From assembly GCF_014646375.1 (NCBI RefSeq), contig NZ_BMNI01000002.1:1-64000 (forward strand): 64,000 nucleotides of DNA, in the 5' to 3' direction. The notes beneath the pieces were generated by a model, which ran no database searches, was not told the origin of the DNA, and saw only the letters and a program-made list of their open reading frames with translations. The position numbers were made by a program, and so were the translations under genes. Each line of letters begins with the position of its first letter. Within the stretch, counting starts at the first letter, position 1. The DNA comes from Nocardioides phosphati (GTDB lineage Bacteria; Actinomycetota; Actinomycetes; Propionibacteriales; Nocardioidaceae). Below are positions 35,305 to 42,925 of this stretch, piece after piece.

Positions 35305-36220
35305 CCCGCACGCCGAAGGCGGCGCGCATGTCGGCGGCGTACCTCGCGTTGCGCAGGTGCGAGACGTGCAGGACGTCCTCGATGAACCGCGTCAGCGAGT
35401 AGTGGTTGAGGCGCGTGGTGACGACCTTGTGGGCCTGGTACTTCGAGCCGACGACGGTCAGCACCCGGTTGCCTTCGTTGTGGGCGTCCTCGTCGGCCGT
35501 GATCACGATCGCCAGGCGCCCCGCCGCCCAGTCCGGGCCGGAGGTCATCATGTTGATCCGTCGCGCGATCCAGTCGTCCGCCTGCGCGAGCGTGCCGTCG
35601 TGCGCGTCGTGGACCACGTTGGGGATCAGGAACCCGACGTTCGGCAGGTGCCCGCCGGCAGCATCGGTGGCGAAGCGCGAGGCCGGGTTGTCGTACTTCC
35701 GGCAGCCGGTGCGGCTGTCGACGAAGTACGTCCACGGGTTGTGGCGCACCGCGTAGTAGCCGTAGTTGGACAGGTAGCAGTTGGACGGCATCGAGTCGGC
35801 GTACGTCCGAGCGGTCCTGCCGTTGGCGAGCGCCTGGCTGAAGACGCTGCGCCCCTTCAGCTGGTGGGCCGACGGCGGCTTGTCGTCGGTGATGCCGTAC
35901 GTCGAGCCCGACGCGATCGCGATGTAGTTGGGCAGCGAGGGGTGCCGGATCGCGTAGTAGTTGCTCGCGTAGGCGTACTTCGACGCGAACGCGAACGTCT
36001 TCGGCATGCCCGCCTTCATCTGCGACAGCGAGTGGTTCTCGACCATCACCACCATCACCTTGGTGACGCGCGGCACCGAGGTGGAGACCGGAGCGATCGT
36101 GCCGCCGGTCGAGGGCTTGCCGGCGCCGGGCTCGTCGCGCACCACGAAGAGGACGGCCAGCGCGACCACGGAGGCCACGAGGGTGGTCACGGCAACGGCG
36201 ATGCGGGCAGCTCGGTTCAC
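35297..36220 (-). CDS. membrane-anchored phosphoesterase (phospholipase C/acid phosphatase-like)
   Basis: A 307-residue protein: N-terminal TM anchor (residues about 7-27, IAVAVTTLVASVVALAVLFVV), then a phosphoesterase domain of the alkaline-phosphatase superfamily with VMVVMVENHSLSQM (metal site and nucleophile region), HPSLPNYIAIASGSTYG, and IVITADEDAHNEGNRV. PF04185-type proteins include phospholipases C and acid phosphatases. Located outside the membrane. Substrate unknown. Confidence 0.85.
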   Translation of the reverse strand: MNRAARIAVAVTTLVASVVALAVLFVVRDEPGAGKPSTGGTIAPVSTSVPRVTKVMVVMVENHSLSQMKAGMPKTFAFASKYAYASNYYAIRHPSLPNYIAIASGSTYGITDDKPPSAHQLKGRSVFSQALANGRTARTYADSMPSNCYLSNYGYYAVRHNPWTYFVDSRTGCRKYDNPASRFATDAAGGHLPNVGFLIPNVVHDAHDGTLAQADDWIARRINMMTSGPDWAAGRLAIVITADEDAHNEGNRVLTVVGSKYQAHKVVTTRLNHYSLTRFIEDVLHVSHLRNARYAADMRAAFGVRVS

Positions 36221-36241
36221 ACCTCCATCACAACACGACGG

Positions 36242-37105
36242 TCAGCCGCGACGGAACCGGAGGCGCTCCCCCGGCCCCACCTGCGCGCACATCCACAGGT
36301 CGTCGGGGTGCACGACGGCCGCGACCGGGTAGCCGCCGGTCACCGGGTGGTCGGCGAGGAAGACGACGGGCTTCCCCGACGGCGGGACCTGGACGGCGCC
36401 GAGCACCATGCCCTCGCTGGCCAGCTCCCTTCCGACGTACGCCGGGTGGCGCCGCAGGGCGGGCCCGTCCAGGCGCAGCCCCACGCGGTTGGAGTCGGCG
36501 TCCACGGTCCACGGGCCCGCCACGAGGGCGTCGAGCGGGTCCCCGTCGAACCAGTCGGCCCGGGGCCCGGGCAGGAGGCGCAGCGCTGAGACCATCGGCG
36601 CGCGCGGGGTGTCGAGCGCCTGCGGTTCGCCCGCAGCAGCGCCGATCGGCAGCCGGGCGCCGCCCTCGACGCGCGCCGGGCCGACCCAGGCGAGCGTGTC
36701 GGTCGCACGCGACCCGAGGACGGGCTCGACCGCGATGCCACCGGCGACGGCGAGGTACGAGCGGACACCGGTCATCGGCAGGTCCACGCGCAGGACCGCG
36801 CCGGCGGGGACGTGCACCGGCTCGCCGAAGGCAACGGCCCGGCCGGCCACGCTCACCGGGGAGCAGGCGCCGGTGACCGCGACCCACGTCGGCCCTGCGG
36901 GACGCACTGCGACCGTGCCCAGCACCTCCAGCACCGCCGCGGACGCCTCGTTGCCCACCAGCCGGTTGGCCAGCAGTGCAGCCGGCTCGTCGAGCCACCC
37001 GGCCCGCGGCACGCCGAGGTGAGCGAAGCCGGGCCGGCCGGCGTCCTGGACCGTCACCAGGCCGGTTGCCGCCAGCACCTCGAGAACCCGCACGGCCGGC
37101 GTCAC
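36242..37105 (-). CDS. pxpC: 5-oxoprolinase subunit C / biotin-dependent carboxyltransferase-like
   Basis: A 287-residue PxpC/KipA homologue with GLVTVQDAGRPGFAHLGVPRAG, the family signature, and GYPVAAVVHPDDLWMCAQ near the C-terminus. With PxpA and PxpB it forms the ATP-dependent 5-oxoprolinase that opens pyroglutamate to glutamate. GTG at 37105 overlaps the pxpB stop by 4 nt. Order pxpA-pxpB-pxpC, all coupled. Confidence 0.92.
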   Translation of the reverse strand: MTPAVRVLEVLAATGLVTVQDAGRPGFAHLGVPRAGWLDEPAALLANRLVGNEASAAVLEVLGTVAVRPAGPTWVAVTGACSPVSVAGRAVAFGEPVHVPAGAVLRVDLPMTGVRSYLAVAGGIAVEPVLGSRATDTLAWVGPARVEGGARLPIGAAAGEPQALDTPRAPMVSALRLLPGPRADWFDGDPLDALVAGPWTVDADSNRVGLRLDGPALRRHPAYVGRELASEGMVLGAVQVPPSGKPVVFLADHPVTGGYPVAAVVHPDDLWMCAQVGPGERLRFRRG

Positions 37106-37743
37106 GAGCCACCGCCCAGTGCAGCAACCTGCACGAAGCGCACCCGGGTCCCCGGCTCGAACAGCGCGGGGCGAGGAGCAGAGGGATCCCAGAGCACGAC
37201 GTCCGTGCGCCCGACCAGCTGCCAGCCGCCGGGAGACGCGGTCGGGTAGACGCCGGTCCACGAAGCGGCGAGGCCCACGGAGCCGGGCTCCACCCAAGCC
37301 CGTGGCGAGGCGAGGCGGGGCACGTCCCACGGCGAGCCGGCCAGGTAGCCGAAGCCCGGTGCGAAGCCACAGAACGCCACCACGTGCTCGGTCTCCGTGT
37401 GGGCCGCCACGACCTCGTCGACGGTGAGCCCGAGCAGACCCGCCACCCCAGCGAGGTCGGGACCGTCGTAGACCACCGGCACCTCGACCAGCGGTCCGTC
37501 AGGCGTGTCGGCGGAGCCCGTCCAGTGACCCACGACGGCGTGCAGGTCGGCTGCCGAGCAACCGTCGACGAGCACGGTCGCAGCGGCGGGCACGACGTCG
37601 AGCGCAGCCACGCGTGAGCGCAGCCAGAGTGACAGCGCCAGCGCGTGCGCCGCGTCGTCGACCTCGACCAGTGCGGCGGTCGCGCCGACGGGGCGGACGG
37701 CGGTCACCCCGGGCACCCCCGACACCGACAGCACGGCTGTCAC
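37102..37743 (-). CDS. pxpB: 5-oxoprolinase subunit B (KipI-like)
   Basis: A 213-residue protein of the PxpB/KipI family: EVPVVYDGPDLAGVAGLLGLTVDEVVAAH, then FCGFAPGFGYLAGSPWDVPRL, the strongest signature. Starts with GTG overlapping the pxpA stop. Cytosolic. Function as in PxpC entry: the second subunit of the 5-oxoprolinase. Confidence 0.93.
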   Translation of the reverse strand: MTAVLSVSGVPGVTAVRPVGATAALVEVDDAAHALALSLWLRSRVAALDVVPAAATVLVDGCSAADLHAVVGHWTGSADTPDGPLVEVPVVYDGPDLAGVAGLLGLTVDEVVAAHTETEHVVAFCGFAPGFGYLAGSPWDVPRLASPRAWVEPGSVGLAASWTGVYPTASPGGWQLVGRTDVVLWDPSAPRPALFEPGTRVRFVQVAALGGGS

Positions 37744-38435
37744 CGCACGAACGGAGCCAGCGACCAGCCCGCGGCCTCGAGCGCACGGCGTACGGCCAGG
37801 GCGGCGTCGACCGCGGACGGCGAGTCGCCGTGGACGCAGACCGAGTCCACCGCGTCGGCGAGGCGCACGGCGTTGGCCGCGACGACCTCGACCTCCTCGA
37901 CAAGCGCGCCCGGCTGGTCGCGCGGAACCAGCTGTCCGGACGGCGTGTAGCCGCGGTCCGGGAAGCCCTCGCGGAAGACCTGCCTGCCGGCGGCCGCCGC
38001 TGCCGCGACGAAGACGCCTCCGGGCAGGCCTAGCACCGGCAGGTCACCCGACCCGGCGAGGACCGCGGCGGCCTGCTCCGGGTCGGTCACGACCCGGTTG
38101 TAGAGCGCGCCGTGGGGCTTGACGTAGGAGACGCGGACGCCGGCCGCATCGGCGATCTCGCAGAGCGTGCCGACCTGGTCGAAGACGTGGTCGCGCAACA
38201 ACGAGGGCGAGATGTCGAGCGCACGCCGGCCGAAGTGCGCGCGGTCGGCGTAGGAGACCTGGGCGCCGATCGCGACGCCGCGCCGCGCGGCCTCCTCGCA
38301 GACGAAGCGCATGGTCGCCGGCGTACCGGCGTGGTAGCCGCACGCCACGTTGGCCGACGTCACCACGGCGAGCAGGGCGGCGTCGTCGGTGATCTCCTCG
38401 CCGAGGTCCGCGTTCAGGTCGATCGTCCGGGTCAT
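37740..38435 (-). CDS. pxpA: 5-oxoprolinase subunit A (LamB/YcsF family)
   Basis: A 231-residue YcsF protein with the signature opening IDLNADLGE, ACGYHAGTPATM and VSYVKPHGALYN. Slightly short of the about 250 usual residues. First gene of pxpABC. The promoter must lie in the 74 bp separating it from divergent ptrB. Confidence 0.93.
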   Translation of the reverse strand: MTRTIDLNADLGEEITDDAALLAVVTSANVACGYHAGTPATMRFVCEEAARRGVAIGAQVSYADRAHFGRRALDISPSLLRDHVFDQVGTLCEIADAAGVRVSYVKPHGALYNRVVTDPEQAAAVLAGSGDLPVLGLPGGVFVAAAAAAGRQVFREGFPDRGYTPSGQLVPRDQPGALVEEVEVVAANAVRLADAVDSVCVHGDSPSAVDAALAVRRALEAAGWSLAPFVR

Positions 38436-38509
38436 GGCTCCATCCTGCCCGCTGCCCCTGACCACCCGCTGCGCCTGCGCCGTCGGTGCGGCTCGCTAGG
38501 CTCGCCGGC

Positions 38510-40663
38510 ATGTCCGAGCAGCAGGTCGCGACGCCGCAGGCGCCCGTCGCGAAGAAGGTCCCCGTCACCACCACGCACCACGGCGACACCTTCGTCGACG
38601 ACTACGAGTGGCTGCGCGCGAAGGAGGACCCCGAGGTCATCGCGCACCTCGAGGCGGAGAACGCGTACACCGCCGCGCAGACCGAGCATCTCGCGGACCT
38701 GCGCCAGCAGCTCTTCGACGAGATCAAGGCGCGCACGCGCGAGACCGACCTGTCGGTGCCCTACCGGATCCGCGGTCACTGGTACTACTCGCGCAGCTTC
38801 GCCGGCAAGGAGTACGGCGCGAGCTGCCGCGTGCCGGTCGACGGCCCCGACGACTGGACTCCGCCCAGGCCCGCCGAGGACTGTGCGCCCGACCAGCCGG
38901 CGCTCCCGGGTGAGCAGCTCCTGCTCGACATGAACGAGCTGGCCGACGGCCACGACTTCTTCTCGCTCGGCGGCTCGTCGATCGCCCAGGACGAGCGGCT
39001 GCTCGCCTACGCGACCGACGTCGTCGGCGACGAGCGCTACACGATCCGGGTGAAGGACCTCGCCACCGGCGAGCTCCTGCCGGACACCATCGAAGGCGTC
39101 ATGGGCGGCGCGACCTGGGACCCGGACGGCACCGCCTTCTACTACGCCACGGTCGACGAGTCGTGGCGACCCGACAAGATCTGGCGCCACACGCTCGGCG
39201 CTCCCCAGGCCGACGACGAGCTGGTCTTCACCGAGCCCGACGCCCGCTTCTGGCTCGGCATCGGTCGCACCCGCAGCGACCGCTTCGTGATGATCGCGAG
39301 CGGCTCGAAGACGACCAGCGCCTACCGCGTGCTCGACACGCAGGACCGCGCGAAGGGCTGGCAGGAGTGGCCGCGGGTCGAGGGCGTGGAGTACTCCCTC
39401 GAGCACGCCATCATCGGCGGCGAGGACCTCTTCCTCGTCATGCACAACGCCACCGGCCCCGACTTCGAGCTGGCCACCGCGCCGATCACCCCGACCCCGG
39501 TCGACGCCTGGAAGCCGCTGATCGCCCACACCCCGGGCGTGCGTCTGGAGGACGTGGACGCCTTCGCCGGGCACCTGGTGGTGCACCAGCGCTCCGAGGG
39601 GCTGACCCGACTGCGCCTGCTCCCCCTCGACGCCGACGGCATCGCCGACGACTTCCTCGTGGAGTTCGACGACGAGGTCTACACGATCGGCTCGGGCTCC
39701 AACCCGGAGTTCACCCAGCCCGTCGTCCGCCTCGGCTACACCACGATGGCGCGCCCCGGCGCCGTGTACGCGTACGACGTGGCCTCGCGCTCGCTGACCC
39801 TGCTCAAGGAGTCGGAGGTGCTGCCGGCACCCGACGGCCGCCCGTTCGACCCCACGGCGTACGAGCAGCACAGGATCTGGGCAACCGCCGACGACGGCAC
39901 GCAGGTGCCGATCTCGATCGTCGTGCCCGCAGGTGCGCCGCGCGACGGCTCCGTGCCCGTCCTGCTCTACGGCTACGGCTCCTACGAGTCGTCGATCGAC
40001 CCGTACTTCTCGGTCGCCCGGCTCTCCCTCCTCGACCGGGGCGCCGGCTTCGCGATCGCCCACGTGCGCGGTGGCGGCGAGATGGGCCGGCACTGGTACG
40101 AGGACGGCAAGCTCCTGGCCAAGCCCCACACGTTCACCGATTTCGTCGCCTGCGCGCGCCACCTCGTCGCCGAGGGCTGGACCTCCCCCGACCGGCTCGT
40201 CGCCGAGGGCGGGTCGGCCGGCGGCCTGCTCATGGGCGCGATCGCCAACCTGGCCCCCGAGCTGTGGGCCGGCGTCGTCGCGCAGGTCCCGTTCGTCGAC
40301 GCGCTGACCACGATGCTCGATGCGAGCCTCCCGCTCACCGTCATGGAGTACGAGGAGTGGGGCAACCCGACCGACGACCCCGCGACGTACGCCTGCATGC
40401 GGGGCTACGCGCCGTACCACAACGTCGCGGCGGTGGACTATCCGCCGATCCTCGCGGAGACCTCGCTCAACGACACCCGGGTGCTCTACGTCGAGCCGGC
40501 GAAGTGGATCGCGAAGCTCCGCGACACGGCCGTCGGGCGTCGCGAGTTCCTGCTGAAGACCGAGATGGCAGCTGGCCACGGCGGTGTCTCCGGGCGCTAC
40601 CAGGCCTGGAAGGACCGCGCGTTCACCCTCGCCTGGATCCTCGAGCGGATGGGCCTGGCCTGA
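38510..40663 (+). CDS. ptrB: oligopeptidase B / S9A prolyl oligopeptidase family
   Basis: A 717-residue serine peptidase: N-terminal seven-blade propeller (YEWLRAKEDPEVIAHLEAEN, WDPDGTAFYYATVDE) and a C-terminal hydrolase domain with the nucleophile elbow GGSAGGLLMGA and the His in MAAGHGGVSGR; RGGGEMGRHWYEDGK is a family hallmark. It cleaves after basic residues in short peptides. ATG at 38510. Cytosolic; no signal peptide. Followed by a regulatory gap before sigB. Confidence 0.93.
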   Translation: MSEQQVATPQAPVAKKVPVTTTHHGDTFVDDYEWLRAKEDPEVIAHLEAENAYTAAQTEHLADLRQQLFDEIKARTRETDLSVPYRIRGHWYYSRSFAGKEYGASCRVPVDGPDDWTPPRPAEDCAPDQPALPGEQLLLDMNELADGHDFFSLGGSSIAQDERLLAYATDVVGDERYTIRVKDLATGELLPDTIEGVMGGATWDPDGTAFYYATVDESWRPDKIWRHTLGAPQADDELVFTEPDARFWLGIGRTRSDRFVMIASGSKTTSAYRVLDTQDRAKGWQEWPRVEGVEYSLEHAIIGGEDLFLVMHNATGPDFELATAPITPTPVDAWKPLIAHTPGVRLEDVDAFAGHLVVHQRSEGLTRLRLLPLDADGIADDFLVEFDDEVYTIGSGSNPEFTQPVVRLGYTTMARPGAVYAYDVASRSLTLLKESEVLPAPDGRPFDPTAYEQHRIWATADDGTQVPISIVVPAGAPRDGSVPVLLYGYGSYESSIDPYFSVARLSLLDRGAGFAIAHVRGGGEMGRHWYEDGKLLAKPHTFTDFVACARHLVAEGWTSPDRLVAEGGSAGGLLMGAIANLAPELWAGVVAQVPFVDALTTMLDASLPLTVMEYEEWGNPTDDPATYACMRGYAPYHNVAAVDYPPILAETSLNDTRVLYVEPAKWIAKLRDTAVGRREFLLKTEMAAGHGGVSGRYQAWKDRAFTLAWILERMGLA

Positions 40664-40696
40664 GCCCCTCCTGAGTCGCCCTGAGAAGTCCCTGAG
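40659..40696 (+). promoter_or_regulatory. four CCTGAG repeats upstream of sigB
   Basis: CCTGAG occurs at 40659, 40670, 40680 and 40691; intervals 11, 10 and 11 bp place all copies on one face of the helix. The first covers the ptrB stop codon. Helically phased direct repeats are typical of response-regulator sites. Confidence 0.5.
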
Positions 40697-40700
40697 ATTC

Positions 40701-40715
40701 GTTGCCCGCGGCAAC
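40701..40715. terminator. short hairpin after ptrB
   Basis: GTTGCC-CGC-GGCAAC, a perfect 6-bp stem 38 bp after the ptrB stop; it may act as a terminator or as a binding site. Confidence 0.35.
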
Positions 40716-40768
40716 TTCCCGGCCCGATCACGCGTCAATGTGTGTGAAGGCAACACCGGGGTACGGGG

Positions 40769-40794
40769 GGAATCCCGCACCCACACGGGACGTT
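40769..40794 (+). promoter_or_regulatory. sigB: SigH/SigR-type promoter of sigB
   Basis: GGAAT (40769-40773), an 18-nt spacer, then GTT (40792-40794). This matches the GGAAT/C-N18-19-GTT pattern bound by oxidative-stress ECF factors in Streptomyces (SigR) and mycobacteria (SigH). The predicted start is near 40800, leaving a leader of about 50 nt. An inverted repeat CCACACG (40781-40787) / CGTGTGG (40802-40808) overlaps the spacer and start. Confidence 0.55.
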
Positions 40795-40849
40795 GCAGGA
40801 ACGTGTGGCAGTACTCCCCGCTGTCACGCAAACGGGAAGGAGGGCTGCC

Positions 40850-41794
40850 ATGACTGCAGGAACCCGTGAGATCGAGGGACGCGACAGCGTCGGCCTCTAC
40901 CTGGATGAGATCGCCCGCAACCCGCTGCTCGACGCAGCGACCGAGGTCGAGCTCTCCAAGGCCATCGAGGCGGGCCTGCTCGCCGAGAGGCTGCTCGAGG
41001 AGGGTCGCTACGCCACGCGCGGCAAGAACCGCGCGCCGGGTGGCGCCACCCGCGAGGAGCTCGAGTGGCTCGCTGAGGAGGGGCAGCGTGCCGTCGACCG
41101 GTTCATCACCGCCAACCTGCGTCTCGTCGTCTCCATCGCCCGCAAGTACGGCCGCGCGCAGATGCCGATGCTCGACCTGATCCAGGAGGGCAACACGGGC
41201 CTGATCCGTGCGGTCGAGAAGTTCGACTACACCAAGGGCTACAAGTTCTCGACGTACGCCACCTGGTGGGTGCGTCAGGCGATCACGCGCGGCATCGCGC
41301 AGCAGGCCCGCGTCGTGCGCCTCCCCGTGCACGTCGTCGAGGAGATCAACCAGATCGGCTCGGCCCGCCGCACGCTCGAGCGCCAGCTCGGCCGCGACCC
41401 GGAGCCCGAGGAGATCGCCCAGGAGCTCGGCACGCCGCTGGAGCGGGTGCTCGACCTGATGGCATGGGGCCGTGAGCACGTCAGCCTCGACGCCCCGATC
41501 GACGACGACGGCGACACCTCGCTCGGTGACCTGATGGCGCAGGACTCCTCGCCCGGCCCGGACCTGGAGTTCCTCGACGTCGAGGCGCGCGACCGGCTCA
41601 ACACCCTCGTCGAGAAGCTCGACGACCGTGCGGCCGACATCATCCGCTCGCGCTACGGCCTCGTCGACGGCCGCCAGCACAAGCTCGCCGACATCGGCGC
41701 CAAGCACGGCATCTCCGCCGAGCGCGTGCGCCAGCTCGAGCGCGAGGCCCTGCAGAAGCTCCGCCGCTTCGCCGACCCGGACCTCGCCGCCTGA
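40850..41794 (+). CDS. sigB: primary-like group 2 sigma factor SigB
   Basis: A 314-residue sigma-70 factor without the long N-terminal spacer of SigA: starts with region 1.2 (DSVGLYLDEIARNPLLDAATEVEL), region 2 (NLRLVVSIARKYGRAQMPML and [20 protein letters not shown]), region 3, and region 4 (IRSRYGLVDGR...RVRQLEREALQKLRR). Equivalent to mycobacterial SigB or Streptomyces HrdD. The ATG at 40850 has a perfect AAGGAGG-like site (GGAAGGAGG). The -10-binding helix is close to that of SigA. Confidence 0.93.
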   Translation: MTAGTREIEGRDSVGLYLDEIARNPLLDAATEVELSKAIEAGLLAERLLEEGRYATRGKNRAPGGATREELEWLAEEGQRAVDRFITANLRLVVSIARKYGRAQMPMLDLIQEGNTGLIRAVEKFDYTKGYKFSTYATWWVRQAITRGIAQQARVVRLPVHVVEEINQIGSARRTLERQLGRDPEPEEIAQELGTPLERVLDLMAWGREHVSLDAPIDDDGDTSLGDLMAQDSSPGPDLEFLDVEARDRLNTLVEKLDDRAADIIRSRYGLVDGRQHKLADIGAKHGISAERVRQLEREALQKLRRFADPDLAA

Positions 41795-41823
41795 TCCTGC
41801 TCCCTCCCAGAAGCAGCCCGGCC

Positions 41824-41853
41824 GTCAGCCCGCCTCCCCGGAGGCGGGCTGAC
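41824..41853. terminator. bidirectional terminator between sigB and coaE
   Basis: Perfect 14-bp inverted repeat GTCAGCCCGCCTCC / GGAGGCGGGCTGAC separated by CC, followed by GCCATTT on the plus strand. Confidence 0.9.
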
Positions 41854-41860
41854 GCCATTT

Positions 41861-42451
41861 CTAGCGCGGAAGCTGGTCCCAGACCTGGCGGACGCGCTCG
41901 CGCAGCTCCTCGAGCGTGCCGGTGTTCTCGATGACGTACGTCGCGACGGCGAGCCGCTGCTCGCGGGAGGCCTGGGCCGCGATGCGCGCGGACGCCTCGT
42001 CCGGTGTCATGCCGCGGTCGCGGACCATCCGCTCGACCTGCAGCTCCGTCGGTACGTCGACCACGACGACCGCGTCGAACCGGTCGGCCTGGTTGGTCTC
42101 CACGAGCAGCGGGATGTCGTTGATGACGACGTCGTGCTCCCCCGCCGCCTGGTCGATCTCGAGGGCGCGCAGGAAGACCCGCGGGTGGATCACCTGCTCG
42201 AGGACCTTCCTCTTGTCCGGGTCCGCGAAGACGATCGCGCCCACCTTGGCCCGGTCCATCTCGCCGTCCTCGGTGAGGATCTCCGGCCCGAACGCTGCGA
42301 CGACCTCGGCGAGGCCCTCGGTGCCCGGCGCCACGACCTCCCGCGCGAGCACGTCCGAGTCGATGATGATCGCGCCGAGCTCGGCGAAGATCCTCGAGAC
42401 CGTGCTCTTGCCGCTCGCGATGCCACCGGTGAGGCCGAGACGAAGGGTCAT
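41861..42451 (-). CDS. coaE: dephospho-CoA kinase
   Basis: A 196-residue P-loop kinase, last step of CoA synthesis: Walker A GLTGGIASGKSTV at the N-terminus, substrate segment IIIDSDVLAREVV, IHPRVFLRAL, NDIPLLVETN and VVVDVPTELQVERM. Length is that of the single-domain enzyme, without the UPF0157 extension seen in mycobacteria. Converges with sigB. Confidence 0.95.
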   Translation of the reverse strand: MTLRLGLTGGIASGKSTVSRIFAELGAIIIDSDVLAREVVAPGTEGLAEVVAAFGPEILTEDGEMDRAKVGAIVFADPDKRKVLEQVIHPRVFLRALEIDQAAGEHDVVINDIPLLVETNQADRFDAVVVVDVPTELQVERMVRDRGMTPDEASARIAAQASREQRLAVATYVIENTGTLEELRERVRQVWDQLPR

Positions 42452-42513
42452 GCGCGGGATTCTGGCACGCGCGAGGTGAGGACGCTGGCCGCACTCCTCC
42501 GGTTCAATGAAGT

Positions 42514-42825
42514 ATGCCGTTCCCGAAGCGCAGGCGCGATGAACCGACCGGCGAGGAGAGGCGCGTGCTGCTCGTGGAGCAGCTGGCGATCATCGAGGCG
42601 ATCGCGCTCGGCATGGAGCGCCGGTCCGAGGTGTTCGCCGCCGTTGAGGCCGCGGAGGACAACGAGGAGGCGCTCGCTCGGGTGCGTGCGCTGCTCGGCG
42701 TGGACGACGAGGGCGCGAGCGCCGTGCTCGAGATGCAACTGCGGCGCCTGACGCGCGAGCAGCGCGAGCGCTGGACCGCACGTCGCGACGAGCTGCGGCG
42801 CACGATCGCGGAACTGAGCACCTAA
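42514..42825 (+). CDS. orphan GyrA/ParC tower-type coiled-coil protein
   Basis: A 103-residue protein that reads like the tower coiled coil of type IIA topoisomerase A subunits on its own. Residues about 17-101 follow the ParC segment at residues about 375-465 in this window: RVLLVEQLAIIEAI aligns with [30 protein letters not shown] aligns with [16 protein letters not shown], and RRDELRRTIAEL aligns with [12 protein letters not shown]. No catalytic tyrosine, DNA gate or pinwheel. Starts 62 bp from the divergent coaE gene. Function unknown; the similarity is seen directly, any role is inference. Confidence 0.7.
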   Translation: MPFPKRRRDEPTGEERRVLLVEQLAIIEAIALGMERRSEVFAAVEAAEDNEEALARVRALLGVDDEGASAVLEMQLRRLTREQRERWTARRDELRRTIAELST

Positions 42826-42854
42826 GCCCCCTCGCGGCCTCAGGCGTGCGCGAC

Positions 42855-42924
42855 GGGACACATTGACCGTCCAACTGTCTGGTTTGTCCACGAACGTCGG
42901 GCACGTTGTGCGCCAACGTGTCCC
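42855..42924. repeat. diverged inverted-repeat element, copy 2
   Basis: GGGACACATTG (42855-42865) and CAACGTGTCCC (42914-42924) are inverted with one mismatch. The arms share ACACATTGAC and CAACGTGT, and the same A/G asymmetry, with copy 1 at 26071-26153. A nested hairpin CACGTTG-TGCGC-CAACGTG lies in the right part. It sits in the gap between two convergent genes. Confidence 0.6.
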
Positions 42925-42925
42925 T

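Noticed and set aside
38432..41707. 1091-codon minus-strand frame opposite ptrB and sigB
   Set aside because: Antisense to two well-supported genes; His/Val/Arg-rich composition of a shadow frame.
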